From the NCBI GenBank assembly GCA_021845595.1, contig JAJZVV010000002.1, forward strand, positions 124,001 through 188,000: a stretch of 64,000 nt of DNA, in the 5' to 3' direction. Below, piece by piece: positions 9,721 to 21,086 of the stretch. Source of the stretch: Pseudomonadota bacterium (GTDB taxonomy: Bacteria; Pseudomonadota; Alphaproteobacteria; Acetobacterales; Acetobacteraceae). How positions within the stretch are numbered: position 1 is the stretch's first letter; each line of letters begins with the position of its first letter. The position numbers and the translations under genes were made by a program. The notes beneath the pieces were generated by a model that made no database searches, was not told where the DNA came from, and saw only the letters and a list, made by a program, of their open reading frames with translations.

Positions 9721-10752
9721 ATGCAGTATCGTCGGCTCGGGCGCAGTGGCTTGGCCGTTTCGCCGCTCTGTCTCGGCACCATGACATTCGGGGCGACCAC
9801 CGACGAAGCGACGGCGCGGCGCATCGTCGCCCGCGCGCGCGAGCAGGGCGTCAATTTCATCGACACCGCCGATGCCTATGTCGATGGGCGCTCGGAGGAG
9901 ATCGTCGGCCGGGCGATCGCGGCCGAGCGTTCCTGGTGGGTGCTGGCGACGAAGTTCGGCAATGTCACCGAGCCGGGCCCCAATGGCGGCGGCCTGTCGC
10001 GACGCCACGCCTTCCACGCCGTCGATGCCAGCCTGAAGCGGCTCGGCACCGAGGTCATCGACATTCTCTATCTGCACCGGGAGGACCACGGCACCCCGCT
10101 GGAGGCGGTGGTCCATGCGATCGCCGACCTCGTCCGTGCCGGGAAAATCCGCCATTTCGGCGTCTCCAATCATCGCGCCTGGCGTGTCGCCGCGCTGTGC
10201 CATCTGTGCGACCAGGCCGGAATCGACCGGCCGGTGGTCAGCCAGCCCTACTACAACGCGCTGAACCGCATGCCCGAAGTGGAGCACCTGCCGGCCTGCG
10301 GGCAGTTCGGGCTCGGCGTCTTCCCCTACAGCCCGCTCGCGCGCGGCGTGCTGACCGGGAAATACCGCCCCGGCGTGCCGCCCCAGGAGGGCACGCGCGC
10401 CGGGCGGCAGGACCGGCGCATGATGGAGACGGAGTGGCGCGAGGAGAGCCTGCACATCGCCGAGACCGTGGCCGCCCACGCCAGCGCGCAGGGCATCACG
10501 CCCGGGCAGTTCGCGCTCGCCTGGGTGCTCAATAACCGCCTCGTCACTGGCGCCGTCGCCGGGCCGCGCACCGAGGCTCAGTGGGAGGACTATGTCGGCG
10601 CGCTCGCCTATCGCTTCACCGCGGCCGACGAGGCGCTCGTCGACCGGCTGGTCGCGCCGGGCCACCCCTCGACGCCCGGCTACAACGACCCAGCCTACCC
10701 GCTGGAGGGCCGGGTGGCGCTGACGACTCCACCCGGTCGCACGCCTCTTTAG
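9721..10752 (+). CDS. Aldo/keto reductase
   Basis: 343 aa, ATG at 9721; the frame is open far upstream only because it lies antisense to the oxidoreductase gene. The (beta/alpha)8 NADPH-dependent reductase tetrad is visible: Asp48, Tyr53, Lys78 and His119 (FIDTADAYVDG, LATKFG, LYLHREDH). Family motifs GKIRHFGVSNH and the C-terminal TGAVAGPRTEAQWED are present. Substrate unknown. Its TAG stop codon is formed by the first three bases of a perfect 20-bp inverted repeat, so transcript ends and stop codon coincide with that element. Confidence 0.9.
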   Translation: MQYRRLGRSGLAVSPLCLGTMTFGATTDEATARRIVARAREQGVNFIDTADAYVDGRSEEIVGRAIAAERSWWVLATKFGNVTEPGPNGGGLSRRHAFHAVDASLKRLGTEVIDILYLHREDHGTPLEAVVHAIADLVRAGKIRHFGVSNHRAWRVAALCHLCDQAGIDRPVVSQPYYNALNRMPEVEHLPACGQFGLGVFPYSPLARGVLTGKYRPGVPPQEGTRAGRQDRRMMETEWREESLHIAETVAAHASAQGITPGQFALAWVLNNRLVTGAVAGPRTEAQWEDYVGALAYRFTAADEALVDRLVAPGHPSTPGYNDPAYPLEGRVALTTPPGRTPL

Positions 10753-10790
10753 AGTCTGGCAGCGCTTCATTGAAGCGCTGCCAGACTCTA
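10750..10790. repeat. Perfect inverted repeat, 20-bp arms, 1-nt loop
   Basis: Arms 10750-10769 (tagagtctggcagcgcttca) and 10771-10790 are exact reverse complements. The left arm begins with the TAG stop of the aldo/keto reductase. There is no T-run beside it, so it is not a classical intrinsic terminator, although a structured RNA end could still protect or terminate the transcript. Confidence 0.9.
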
Positions 10791-10827
10791 GTGCCCCGGA
10801 AATTCGCAAACGAATTTCCGGGGCACT
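10790..10827. repeat. Perfect inverted repeat, 17-bp arms, 4-nt loop
   Basis: Arms 10790-10806 (agtgccccggaaattcg) and 10811-10827 are exact reverse complements around caaa. It directly abuts the preceding palindrome, sharing base 10790. It is followed by another imperfect stem at about 10854-10880 (ccccgaaatgc paired with gcatttcagggg). Confidence 0.9.
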
Positions 10828-10952
10828 CGCTCTTTGTTTTCAGTGGCCTGCTCATCCCCGAAATGCACGCGCATTTCAGGGGCAGGGCACTAGCTCGTTG
10901 TTTACGCGTCTGTTTATCCGCCTCCAGCGATTCCGCCTGCGGCGGACAGACG

Positions 10953-11002
10953 CTAGAGCACGGTCCGACCAGATGGAATCATCCGGTCGGACCGTGCTCT
11001 AG
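10953..11002. repeat. Inverted repeat, 18-bp arms, CTAGAGCACGGTCC type
   Basis: Arms 10953-10970 (ctagagcacggtccgacc) and 10985-11002 are perfect reverse complements with a 14-nt loop. Just left of it, cgtctgt...ccgcc (about 10909) pairs with ggcggacagacg (about 10942-10953) as a bulged stem. CTAGAGC-ended dyads of this kind are, from general knowledge, common extragenic repeats in alphaproteobacteria. Bases 10999-11001 of its right arm are the TAG stop codon of recR on the minus strand. Confidence 0.85.
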
Positions 11003-11598
11003 GACAGCGCGCTGCGCCGGGCGCGCAGCGCGGTCGCCAGCGTGCCGTCATCGAGCGCTTCCAGCGTCCCGCCGATCGGCAGGCCATGCGCCAGCCGGGT
11101 CAGCCGGACCCCTGTCGGACGCAGACGCTCGGCCAGGAAATGGGTGGTCGTGGCGCCGTCCACGGTGGCGGCGAGGGCCAGGATCACCTCGTCGGCCGCG
11201 CCGGCCTCGATCCGCGCCAGCAGGGTGGGGATGGCGAGATCCTCCGGTCCCGTGCCGGCGAGCGGCGAGAGCAGCCCGCCCAGCACGTGGTAGAGGCCGC
11301 GATGGGCGCCGGCGCGCTCCAGCGCCCAGACATCGCCGATGCCCTCGACGACGCAGATGACCCGCCGCTCACGGCCCGGGTCGGCGCAGACGCTGCAGGG
11401 ATCGGTGCTGTCGAGATTGCCGCACGTTGAGCAGGCCCGCACGCTCTGTGCCGCCGCAGCCAGCGCGGCCGCGAGCGGGGCGAGGCGCGTCTCCGGCTCG
11501 CGCAGGAGCTTGAGCGCGATCCGCCGCGCACTGCGCGGACCGAGCCCGGGCAGCCGCGCGAGCAGCAGGATCAGCCGTTCGACCTCCGGCCCGCCCAT
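10999..11598 (-). CDS. recR: Recombination mediator RecR
   Basis: 199 aa. An N-terminal helix-hairpin-helix (LARLPGLGPRSARRIALKL) is followed by the zinc finger CSTCGNLDSTDPCSVC (Cys56, 59, 68, 71) and a Toprim domain starting near residue 79 (ICVVEG). Family end motifs LARIEAG and ARGLPIGG-like (AHGLPIGGTLEALDDGTL) are present. RecR works with RecF/RecO to load RecA at gapped DNA. It is third in the conserved dnaX-ybaB-recR order, 13 bp after ybaB. The stop codon is embedded in the palindromic repeat at its 3' end. Confidence 0.96.
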   Translation of the reverse strand: MGGPEVERLILLLARLPGLGPRSARRIALKLLREPETRLAPLAAALAAAAQSVRACSTCGNLDSTDPCSVCADPGRERRVICVVEGIGDVWALERAGAHRGLYHVLGGLLSPLAGTGPEDLAIPTLLARIEAGAADEVILALAATVDGATTTHFLAERLRPTGVRLTRLAHGLPIGGTLEALDDGTLATALRARRSALS

Positions 11599-11611
11599 CC
11601 GGCGCCGCCGA

Positions 11612-11935
11612 TCAGAACGGCAGCTTGAGCCCCGCGGGGAGATTCATGCCGCCAGTGACACGCTGCATCTCCTCGGCGGTGGTCTGCTCGAGCTTGCGCT
11701 TGGCGTCGGCGTGGGCGGCAACGATGAGGTCCTGAAGCATCTCCATTTCCGCCGGGTCGGCGAGCTTGGGATCGATGCTGACGCGCCGGAGCTCGCCCTT
11801 GCCGTTGAGGGTGAGGCTGATCATCCCCGCCCCGGCGCTGCCTTCGACCTCGGTGTTCTCGAGCCGGGCCTGCATCTCCTGCATTTTGGTCTGCATCTGC
11901 TGTGCCTGCTTCATCAGGCCGGCGAGGTTCTTCAT
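11612..11935 (-). CDS. YbaB/EbfC family nucleoid-associated protein
   Basis: 107 aa, small and mostly helical, with the family pattern [17 protein letters not shown] at the N-terminus and [17 protein letters not shown] near residue 75. It binds DNA as a dimer and is thought to organise the nucleoid or modulate expression. Its ATG overlaps the dnaX TGA by ATGA and GAGGAG lies upstream, so it is coupled to dnaX; recR follows. This order is widely conserved in bacteria, which supports the call. Confidence 0.95.
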   Translation of the reverse strand: MKNLAGLMKQAQQMQTKMQEMQARLENTEVEGSAGAGMISLTLNGKGELRRVSIDPKLADPAEMEMLQDLIVAAHADAKRKLEQTTAEEMQRVTGGMNLPAGLKLPF

Positions 11936-13728
11936 CCTGCGTTCTCCTCGGAATTGGCGTCGCCCTGGTCCCCGGATTCGGCATCGAGGCCCGGTGGCTC
12001 GGTCGCATTGGCCGCGGGCAGACCATAGGCGTCGGCGGTGTCATCATGGACGGCGTCGATGCGCGCGCCCGGGAAGGCGTCGAGAATGGCGCGGACCAGC
12101 GGATGCCGGCTGGCATCGTCCCGGCGCGCCTCGTCGGCGGCCTCGCCCTGGCGCGCCAGTGTCGGCTCGCCTTCGGCAACGGTCAGCGCGATGGTCCAGC
12201 GCTCGCCGGTGGCCCGTTGCAGCAGGCCGGCGAGGCGGGCGGCGAGGTCGCGCGGCGCATCGGGCTCGGGGCGCAGTTCGATGACCGGCGGGGCGAAGCG
12301 GACGAGATGGACGGCGTGGAGGAGATGGGCGTGGAGCAGCGCCTCCCGTTCGGCGGCGGCGAGAGCGACGACGTCGCGAAAGCCGGAAATCCGCGGGCGT
12401 GGCGGCGCCTCGGGCTGGACCCGCGCCTGCGTGTTGCCGACCGCGACCGATGCGGGTCCCGGCTGGCCGTCCGGCCGGGCTGGCCCCGCTTCGGGCGGAG
12501 CGCCATCCGTGCGGCTCAGGCGGCGCACCAGCTCGGCGGGCGGCGGTAGATCAGCCGCGTAGCACAGGCGGATCAGTACCATCTCCGCCGCCGCTCGCCG
12601 GTCCGGCGCCGATTCCACCTCGCTCAGACCCTTGAGCAGCATCTGCCAGGCGCGCGCCAGCGTCGCCATGGCGCTGCGGTCTGCGAGGGCGCCGCCGCGC
12701 TGGCGCTCCGCCTCCGGCAGCGCCGGGTCCTGGCGCAGCGCCGGCACGGCCTTGAGCCGCGACAGCGTGTGCAGCAATTCGAGCAGGTCCTGCAGCACCA
12801 TGCCGAGATCGGCGCCGTGCTCGTGGGCGCGATCGGTGAGCGCCAGGGCCGCGGCGACGTTGCCGCCGAGAACCGCTTCGAGAAGATCGAATACCGCTTC
12901 CCGGTCGGCGAGGCCGAGCATGCCGGCGACCGACGCGGCGGTGATCGTGCCGCCCGCGGGCAGCTCCGCCATCGCCTGGTCGAGCAGCGAAAGCCCGTCA
13001 CGCACCGAGCCGTCGGCGGCGCGGGCGAGCAGCGTCAACGCCGCATCCTCGGCGGCGATGCCCTCGGCGGCCGCGACACGCGCGAATCGCTCGGCAAGGT
13101 CAGGGGCGGGGACGCGGCGCAGATCGAAGCGCTGGCAGCGCGACAGCACCGTCACCGGCACCTTGCGCAGCTCGGTGGTGGCGAACACGAACTTCACGTG
13201 CTCGGGCGGTTCCTCGAGGGTTTTCAGCAACGCGTTGAAGGCGTTCCGCGACAGCATATGGACCTCGTCGATGACGAAGACCTTGGTGCGCGCCTGCAGC
13301 GGGCGGAAGCGGGTGGCCTCGATGATCTCGCGCACATCATCGACGCCGGTGCGCGAGGCGGCGTCCATCTCGACGACGTCGGGATGGCGATCGGCGAGGA
13401 TGGCGACGCAGTTGGCGCAGACCCCGCACGGGTCGGCGGTGGGTCCACCGGTTCCGTCCGGCCCGGTGCAGTTCAGGGCGCGGGCGATGATGCGGGCGGT
13501 CGTGGTCTTGCCGACGCCCCGCACCCCGGTGAGCATGAATGCATGGGCGACGCGGCCTTGCGCGAAGGCATTGCGCAAGGTGCGGACCATCGTCTCCTGC
13601 CCGATCAGGTCGGCGAAGCTCTGCGGGCGGTATTTGCGCGCGAGAACCCGGTATCCCGCCGGTGCCGCGACTGGCTCGGAGGGCGGGGCCTGGGGCGGCA
13701 GCGCGGCGTCGTCGAACAGGCCGGACAT
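11932..13728 (-). CDS. dnaX: DNA polymerase III subunit gamma/tau
   Basis: 598 aa. The clamp-loader AAA+ ATPase starts near residue 27 ([18 protein letters not shown]), with Walker [10 protein letters not shown] around residue 68, zinc-binding cysteines around CTGPDG and CGVCANC, Walker B DEVHML, sensor/arginine segment [12 protein letters not shown], then domain III and a Pro/Ala-rich linker into a C-terminal tau-like part. It loads the beta clamp and couples the replicase to the helicase. It lies directly downstream of the SRP RNA gene on the same strand. No obvious programmed-frameshift slippery run was noticed, but this was not examined exhaustively. Confidence 0.95.
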   Translation of the reverse strand: MSGLFDDAALPPQAPPSEPVAAPAGYRVLARKYRPQSFADLIGQETMVRTLRNAFAQGRVAHAFMLTGVRGVGKTTTARIIARALNCTGPDGTGGPTADPCGVCANCVAILADRHPDVVEMDAASRTGVDDVREIIEATRFRPLQARTKVFVIDEVHMLSRNAFNALLKTLEEPPEHVKFVFATTELRKVPVTVLSRCQRFDLRRVPAPDLAERFARVAAAEGIAAEDAALTLLARAADGSVRDGLSLLDQAMAELPAGGTITAASVAGMLGLADREAVFDLLEAVLGGNVAAALALTDRAHEHGADLGMVLQDLLELLHTLSRLKAVPALRQDPALPEAERQRGGALADRSAMATLARAWQMLLKGLSEVESAPDRRAAAEMVLIRLCYAADLPPPAELVRRLSRTDGAPPEAGPARPDGQPGPASVAVGNTQARVQPEAPPRPRISGFRDVVALAAAEREALLHAHLLHAVHLVRFAPPVIELRPEPDAPRDLAARLAGLLQRATGERWTIALTVAEGEPTLARQGEAADEARRDDASRHPLVRAILDAFPGARIDAVHDDTADAYGLPAANATEPPGLDAESGDQGDANSEENAG

Positions 13729-13786
13729 GCGCGGGGCGGGCGTGGAGCCGCCGCGGCGGCTTCCTCAACGGCGTCGGTTGCGGGGT

Positions 13787-13883
13787 GGGAGGCCGGATCA
13801 ACGACCCGGGCGGAAATTCGCTGTGGCTGCTTCCTTCCGGACCTGACCAGGTTGGCGAGGCGCCCGTCCGCCGCCGACCTCCC
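13787..13883 (-). ncRNA. ffs: Signal recognition particle RNA, small bacterial type
   Basis: On the minus strand the segment carries the invariant SRP tetraloop region GGTCAGGTCCGGAAGGAAGC, and its ends GGGAGGTCGG and CCGGCCTCCC pair to close a hairpin of about 97 nt. This is the domain IV-only 4.5S-like RNA that binds Ffh for cotranslational membrane targeting. The gene ends about 60 bp upstream of dnaX, an arrangement commonly seen in alphaproteobacteria. Ends are estimated from base pairing and could be off by a few bases. Confidence 0.93.
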
Positions 13884-13942
13884 GACGTGTTCTTAGCACG
13901 CCGGACCGGGGCCGGCCAGCCCGGCCGGTCAGGCCGATCGGG

Positions 13943-15540
<1,598 letters not shown>

Positions 15541-15544
<4 letters not shown>

Positions 15545-16569
15545 GTCATGGTCTTGCGCGGGTCGAAGGAATCGCGAACCGCTTCGCCGATGAAGATCAG
15601 CAGGGTCAGCATGCCGCCGAGCACGACGAAGGCGGTGATGCCGAGCCATGGGGCCTGAAGGTTGTTCTTGCCTTCGGACACCAGTTCGCCCAGCGAGGGC
15701 GCCCCCGGCGGCAGGCCGAACCCGAGGAAATCCAGGCTGGCGAGCACGGTCACGGAACCGGACAGGGTGAAGGGAAGGAAGGTCAGGGTCGCCACCATCG
15801 CGTTCGGCAGGATATGGCGCCACATCACCGCCGCGTCACCCACCCCGAGCGCACGGGCGGCGCGCACATAGTCGAGATTGCGGCCGCGGAGGAACTCGGC
15901 GCGGACCACCCCGGTCAGGTGCATCCAGCTGAACAGCAGCAGGAAGATGAGCAGGGTCCAGAAAGTCGGCGTCAGCACCGAGCCGAGGATGATCAGCAGG
16001 TAGAGCTGCGGCATGCCCGACCAGATCTCGATGAAGCGCTGGAAGAGGAGGTCGATCGCCCCGCCATAGAAGCCCTGCACGGCCCCGGCGGCGATGCCGA
16101 CGGCGGAGGCGACGGCCGTGAGCGTGAAGCCGAACAGGACCGAGAGGCGGAACCCGTAGATGATGCGCGCCAGCACGTCACGCGCCTCATCGTCGGTGCC
16201 GAGCCAGTTGTGCCACGAAGGCGGGGACGGCGCCGGGCGATCCAGGTTCTTGACGATGGACTTGAAGTCGTAGGGGATCAGCGGCCAGACCATCCAGCCC
16301 TTGGCGCGCACCGCCGCCTGCAGTTCCGGATCCGTGTAGTCCGCCTCCGTCGGCATCGCCGTCGGGTCGAAGACGTCGCCGCCGTAATCGGCCAGGACCG
16401 GGAAATACCATTGTCCATCATAGCGGATCACGAGCGGACGGTCGTTGGCGATGAACTCGGCAAACAGGCAGAGAAGGAACAGCGCGGTGAAGATCCAGAG
16501 CGCGACGAAGCCGCGCCGATGCGCGCGAAAGACCGCCAGCCGGCGGCGGGTGAGTGGCGACAGCGTCAT
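15541..16569 (-). CDS. yejE: ABC transporter permease, YejE-like
   Basis: 342 aa with start ATG 16569, overlapping the preceding permease stop (ATGA). Membrane segments include [20 protein letters not shown] near the N-terminus and five more after residue 140. The long periplasmic insert after the first helix ([20 protein letters not shown] then [16 protein letters not shown]) is characteristic of YejE. The inner-membrane EAA loop is [21 protein letters not shown]. It forms the translocation pore with YejB. Confidence 0.94.
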
Positions 16570-17648
16570 CGGCCGCTCCGGGCTTCGAAGTCGATGCGCG
16601 GGTCGACCACCGTGTAGAGCAGATCGCCGACGATCTGCAGCAGCAGGCCGAGCAGAGTGAAGATGTAGAGCGTGCCGAACATCACCGGATAGTCGCGCGC
16701 GATGGCGCTCTCGAAGCCGAGCAGGCCGAGCCCGTCGAGGGAGAACACGATCTCGACGAGGAGCGCCGAGGTGAACAGGATGCCGATGAAGGCGGCGGGA
16801 AATCCGGCGACGATGAGAAGCATGGCATTGCGGAAGACATGACCGTAGAGAATGCGGTTGAGACTGGCGCCCTTGGCGGCAGCCGTGAGCACGTACTGTT
16901 TGCGAATCTCTTCGAGGAAGCAATTCTTCGTCAGCATGGTCAGGCTGGCAAAGCCGCCGACCACCATGGCCGTGACCGGCAGCGCCATGTGCCACAGATA
17001 GTCGCCGATCCGCGCCGGCCACGACAGGCTCGCCCAGTTGTCGCTGACCAGGCCGCGCAGGGGGAACCATTCGACGAACGACCCGCCGGCGAACAGCACC
17101 ACCAACAGAATGGCGAAGAGGAAGCCCGGGATAGCGTAGCCGATCAGCACGATGACCGAAGTCGCGACGTCGATGCGGCTGCCGTCGCGCACGGCCTTGA
17201 CGATGCCGAGCGGGATGGAGACCAGATAGATCAGCAGGGTCGACCACAGACCGAGCGAGATGCTGACCGGCATCTTGTGCAGGATCAGATGCAGAACGGT
17301 CTGGTCGCGAAAGAAGCTGCGTCCGAAATCGAAACGCACATAGCCCTTAAGCATGTGCCAGAAGCGCGTCAGCGGCGGCTTGTCGAAGCCGAACATGCGG
17401 CGGATGTCGGCGACGATGTGCGGATCGAGCCCGCTGGCACCACGATAGAGCCCGCTCTGCCCCGCCGCGGCCTCATGAACGCCCTCGCCGCCCATCCGCC
17501 CCATCGCGTTGCCATGCCCGCGCAGCTCGGCGATCATCTGCTCGACCGGGCCGCCGGGGGCGAACTGCACGACCGCGAAATTGATCGCGATGATGCCGAA
17601 CAAGGTCGGGATGACGAGCAGGAGCCGGCGCAGCAGGTAGGCGGCCAT
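16566..17648 (-). CDS. yejB: ABC transporter permease, YejB-like
   Basis: 360 aa, start ATG 17648 ([18 protein letters not shown], the classic first helix of DppB/YejB permeases). The EAA motif region is [20 protein letters not shown] hydrophilic insertion around residues 45-75 (rich in Gly, with [12 protein letters not shown]) sits in the first periplasmic loop and is typical of YejB. It starts 8 bp after the binding-protein stop and overlaps yejE, so all four genes form one operon. Confidence 0.94.
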   Translation of the reverse strand: MAAYLLRRLLLVIPTLFGIIAINFAVVQFAPGGPVEQMIAELRGHGNAMGRMGGEGVHEAAAGQSGLYRGASGLDPHIVADIRRMFGFDKPPLTRFWHMLKGYVRFDFGRSFFRDQTVLHLILHKMPVSISLGLWSTLLIYLVSIPLGIVKAVRDGSRIDVATSVIVLIGYAIPGFLFAILLVVLFAGGSFVEWFPLRGLVSDNWASLSWPARIGDYLWHMALPVTAMVVGGFASLTMLTKNCFLEEIRKQYVLTAAAKGASLNRILYGHVFRNAMLLIVAGFPAAFIGILFTSALLVEIVFSLDGLGLLGFESAIARDYPVMFGTLYIFTLLGLLLQIVGDLLYTVVDPRIDFEARSGR

Positions 17649-17656
17649 GCCGCCCC

Positions 17657-19519
17657 CTACTCCATGCCGGCGCGGCGCGCGGCGTCGGTCGCGGCGGCCA
17701 GCGCCTGATCGACCCACCAGGAATCGAACGCGAGGCCGGTTCGGACCTCCTTGCCGGGGCGGCCGAAGCGGTTCCAGTAGGCGATGCGCACCCACTGCAG
17801 GTACCAGTGCGGCACCATGTACCAGTTCCACAGCAGCACCCGGTCGAGCGCGCGCACGCGCGGCACCAGGTGATCGTAGTCCGGTGCGTTGACCACCAGC
17901 TTGACCAGCGCATCGATCACCGGGCTGCAGACGCCCATCAGATTGTCGCTGCCTTCCTGCGTCGCGCTGGCGCAACTCCAGTAGCCGAGCTGCTCGTTGC
18001 CCGGATTGTCGGTCTCCGGGATCACGGCGACGGTCATGTCGTAGTCGAACGCATCCGTCAGGCGCTGATATTGCGCCGGATCGACGGTGCGGACATGGGC
18101 ATCGATGCCAAGGCGGCCGAGCCACTGCACATAGGGCAGCGCCACCCGCTCGAAGGCCGGCTCGCTGAGCAGGATCTCGAAGCGGAACGGCGCCCCGTCC
18201 GCCCCGACCAGCTTGCGGTCTTTCACCATGTAGCCGGCCTCGCGCAACAGGGCGAGCGCGGCGCGGAGATTGTCGCGGTTGTTGCCCGATCCATCGGTGA
18301 CCGGCACGCGGAAAGGCTCGATGAACAATTCGGGCGGCAGCTCGGCGCGGAATGGTTCGAGCAGCGCCAGCTCCTCGCCCGTGGGCAGGCCCGAGCAGGC
18401 GAGATCGCTATTGCTGAAATAGGACGTCGTGCGCGTGTAGGCATTGTAGAAGAGATTGATGTTGCACCACTCGAAGTCGAAGGCCAGGGCGAGCGCGTGC
18501 CGCACCCGCCGGTCCTTGAACAGCGGCCGGCGGGTGTTCATGGCGAAGCCCTGCATGCCGGTGGGCAGGTGCTGGCGCAGCATTTCCTTTTTTGCCAGAC
18601 CGCGCTGCAGGGCCGGAAAGTCATAGGCCGTGGCCCATTGTTTGGCGATGTTCTCCTGGCGGAAATCGATCTTGCCGGCCTTGAACGCCTCGAAGGCGAC
18701 GGTCGCATCGCGGAAATATTCCAGATGGATGCGATCGATATTGAACCGCCCGCGCGCGGTCGGGAGATTCGCCGCCCAGTAGGTGGGCACGCGCTGATAG
18801 ACGACGCTGCGGCCGAAATCGACGGTCTCGATGCGGTACGGGCCGGAGCCGAGCGGCGGATCGGTCAGCGGGCGGGAGAAATCCCGTCCTTCCCACCAAT
18901 GTTTCGGGAGCACCGCCATCTCGCCGATGATCAGCGGCAGTTCGCGGTTGTTGGTGGTCTTGAAGTGGAACACCACGCGCCGGTCGCTCTCGGCGGTGAC
19001 CGAATCCACATCGGCATAGTAGGCGCGGTAGAAGGGCCGCCCCTGCTTGAGCAGGGATTCGAAGGTCCAGACGACGTCCGCGGCGGTGACCGGGTGGCCA
19101 TCGTGGAAGCGCGCCTCCGGGCGGAGTTCGAAGGCGACCCAGGTGCGGTCGGGGGGCAGTTCGATGCTGGCGGCAAGGTGGCCATAGGCGGTGCTGACCT
19201 CGTCCACGTCCGTGGCCAGAAGTGTGTCCCAAACCCGCGAGAGCTCACCGGCGGCGGTGCCGCGGACGATGAAGGGGTTGAAGCTGTCGAAGCTGCCGAT
19301 GGCGGCGAGCGTCGCCTCACCGCCCTTCGGCGCCGCCGGATCGACATAGGGAAACGCGGTGAACTCCGGCGGCAGGCCCGGCTTGTCGAGCATGGTGAGC
19401 GCGTAGGTGCGCACGGGCGATTCGGCGGCCACGGCGCGCGCGGTGCGCGGCGCGAGCAGCGAGGTGGAGGCGAGCAACGTGGCGGCGGGCAGAGCAGTGA
19501 CGACGGTGCGGCGGCGCAA
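17657..19519 (-). CDS. yejA: Periplasmic extracellular solute-binding protein, YejA-like
   Basis: 620 aa. The only start that fits is a TTG at 19519, with GGAGG 9 bases upstream; it gives a signal sequence with a twin-arginine-like [19 protein letters not shown] and cleavage near ARA-VAAE. The body is a family 5 solute-binding protein: [41 protein letters not shown] and GSGPYRIE. It captures peptides or peptide-like compounds in the periplasm; E. coli YejA serves microcin C uptake. The long open frame before the TTG is an artefact of GC-rich DNA. Confidence 0.93.
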   Translation of the reverse strand: MRRRTVVTALPAATLLASTSLLAPRTARAVAAESPVRTYALTMLDKPGLPPEFTAFPYVDPAAPKGGEATLAAIGSFDSFNPFIVRGTAAGELSRVWDTLLATDVDEVSTAYGHLAASIELPPDRTWVAFELRPEARFHDGHPVTAADVVWTFESLLKQGRPFYRAYYADVDSVTAESDRRVVFHFKTTNNRELPLIIGEMAVLPKHWWEGRDFSRPLTDPPLGSGPYRIETVDFGRSVVYQRVPTYWAANLPTARGRFNIDRIHLEYFRDATVAFEAFKAGKIDFRQENIAKQWATAYDFPALQRGLAKKEMLRQHLPTGMQGFAMNTRRPLFKDRRVRHALALAFDFEWCNINLFYNAYTRTTSYFSNSDLACSGLPTGEELALLEPFRAELPPELFIEPFRVPVTDGSGNNRDNLRAALALLREAGYMVKDRKLVGADGAPFRFEILLSEPAFERVALPYVQWLGRLGIDAHVRTVDPAQYQRLTDAFDYDMTVAVIPETDNPGNEQLGYWSCASATQEGSDNLMGVCSPVIDALVKLVVNAPDYDHLVPRVRALDRVLLWNWYMVPHWYLQWVRIAYWNRFGRPGKEVRTGLAFDSWWVDQALAAATDAARRAGME

Positions 19520-19584
19520 GGCTGCGTTCCTCCCCGGTGTTTGGCCCGATGATAGACACTCCCGTCCGGTTGCGCGATCACCCT

Positions 19585-20385
19585 TCACGGGGCCAGCAGC
19601 CGCACCGCGCCGGCGAGAAGGGCAGGATCGCCCGCGGCCAGAACGCGCCCGTCGCAGCCCCCATTGCTCCCGAAGTGCAGCTCCGCGCCGTTCCACCCGA
19701 CCATCCGTCCGCCGGCGCCCGCGATGATCGGCACCAGCGGTGCCCAGTCCCAGGGCTTGAGGTCGGCCTCGGCGATCAGATCGATCTGGCCGAGCGCGAG
19801 CAGCCCGTAGCCATAGCAATCGCCGCCCCAGGAGACGCGCCGCACCGCGCCGGCGAGGCGGCGGAAGCGCGCCAGGTCGGGGGTGTCGAACATGTCGGGG
19901 CTGGTGCAGGAAAGCTCGGCCGCGTCGAGCTGAGCGCAGGGACGGCAGCCGGGCCGGCCGCCGAACGGGCCGCGAAACCGTGTCTCGCGTCCGGCCGCGC
20001 CGACCCAGCGCTCGCCGGTGATCGGCTGATCGATGATGCCGAGAATGGGACGGCCATCCTCGATCAGCCCGATCAAGGTGCCGAAGACGGGCCGTCCGGT
20101 GAGAAAGGCGCGCGTGCCGTCGATCGGGTCGAGGACCCAGCAGCGCCGCGCCGTCTCCTGCTCCTGGCCGAACTCCTCGCCCAGAATGCCGTCAGCGGGG
20201 AATTGCTCGCGCAGAACGGCTCGAATGGCGGCCTCGGCGCAGCGGTCGGCCACGGTGACCGGGCTCTGGTCAGGCTTCAGCGCGGCCGTGAGACCGTTGC
20301 GAAAGAACGGCCGGATGACGGCGCCGGCAAGGTCGGCGGCGGCCTCGGCCACCGCGACCCATTGATCGAGCTCCGTCCTCGCCAC
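19585..20385 (-). CDS. hisN: Inositol monophosphatase family, probable histidinol-phosphatase
   Basis: 266 aa. The metal-binding motifs of the Li-sensitive phosphatase family are clear: GEE (69-71), DPIDGT (86-91) and a later PWDWAPLVPIIAGAGG. Overall sequence (SPVTVADRCAEAAIRAVL, GEEFGQEQE, FLTGRPVFGTLIGL) is closer to the HisN type of histidinol-phosphatase than to SuhB; substrate specificity within this family is hard to call from sequence alone. No other his genes are in the window. It is 18 bp downstream of the cytochrome c gene on the same strand. Confidence 0.82.
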   Translation of the reverse strand: MARTELDQWVAVAEAAADLAGAVIRPFFRNGLTAALKPDQSPVTVADRCAEAAIRAVLREQFPADGILGEEFGQEQETARRCWVLDPIDGTRAFLTGRPVFGTLIGLIEDGRPILGIIDQPITGERWVGAAGRETRFRGPFGGRPGCRPCAQLDAAELSCTSPDMFDTPDLARFRRLAGAVRRVSWGGDCYGYGLLALGQIDLIAEADLKPWDWAPLVPIIAGAGGRMVGWNGAELHFGSNGGCDGRVLAAGDPALLAGAVRLLAP

Positions 20386-20403
20386 CGCCGGTCCGTACGG
20401 CGG

Positions 20404-20994
20404 TCAGTTCTTGGCCGGCGCGGCCTCCGGCTTCGCCGGGGCGGCGTCTGCGGCCGGCAGGGGCAATGGATTGGCCGAAAGCGAGCGGAGATAGGCGATG
20501 ACGTCGGCGCGGTCCTTGTCGTTCTTGATGCCGGCGAAGGCCATGCGCGTGCCGGGGACGACGCTCTTCGGCTCATAGAGCCAGTCGTTCAGAGCCTCGT
20601 AGGTCCAGGTGCCGCCGAGCTTGGCCAGCCCGTCGGAATAGTTGAAGCCCTCGGCGTGGGCCCGCTTGTCGCCGACGATGCCATAGAGGTTGGGGCCGAC
20701 CTTGGCCGCCCCGCCCTGGTTGAAGCTGTGGCACACGGTGCAGAGCTTCTGGGTGTCCTTCTCGCCGGCTTCGGCGCTGGCCGAGGCGAGCAGCGGCCCG
20801 ATCGGCGGCACGGACGGCGCGGCGGGCTTGCTCGCGGCGCTGGCGGCCTGGCTCGGCGCGCCTTCGATCTTGATCGCCGATTGCTTGAGTTCCCGCTCCT
20901 CGACCAGACCGTGCCCGATCATCCCGGCGACCGAAAAGGCGATGCCGGCGACGAGAACCGCCGCGATCACCTTGTTGACATCCATGCTATCCAT
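20404..20994 (-). CDS. Membrane-anchored class I cytochrome c (CycM-like)
   Basis: 196 aa from ATG 20994, chosen because GGGGAAG lies 7 bases upstream; a second ATG 9 bases later is possible. One uncleaved N-terminal membrane helix (about 8-26) is followed by a Pro/Ala-rich linker and one haem site CTVCH (85-89), with axial Met151 in GTRMAF. This resembles CycM, the membrane cytochrome c that links the bc1 complex to cytochrome oxidase in alphaproteobacteria. The Ala/Pro/Lys-rich tail is unusual but not disruptive. It is divergent from kdsB. Confidence 0.88.
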   Translation of the reverse strand: MDSMDVNKVIAAVLVAGIAFSVAGMIGHGLVEERELKQSAIKIEGAPSQAASAASKPAAPSVPPIGPLLASASAEAGEKDTQKLCTVCHSFNQGGAAKVGPNLYGIVGDKRAHAEGFNYSDGLAKLGGTWTYEALNDWLYEPKSVVPGTRMAFAGIKNDKDRADVIAYLRSLSANPLPLPAADAAPAKPEAAPAKN

Positions 20995-21086
20995 CCGGCG
21001 TCTTCCCCAACCGAGAGCCACACGAGCCACCAGGGCCTGGGAGCCTGCCGGGCGAACACGCCACGTTGCATGCGGTCCAAGGCGTA

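Noticed and set aside
10750-11002. Palindrome array considered as an insertion sequence or transposon end
   Set aside because: There is no transposase frame, no long terminal inverted repeats flanking a gene, and no clear target duplication.
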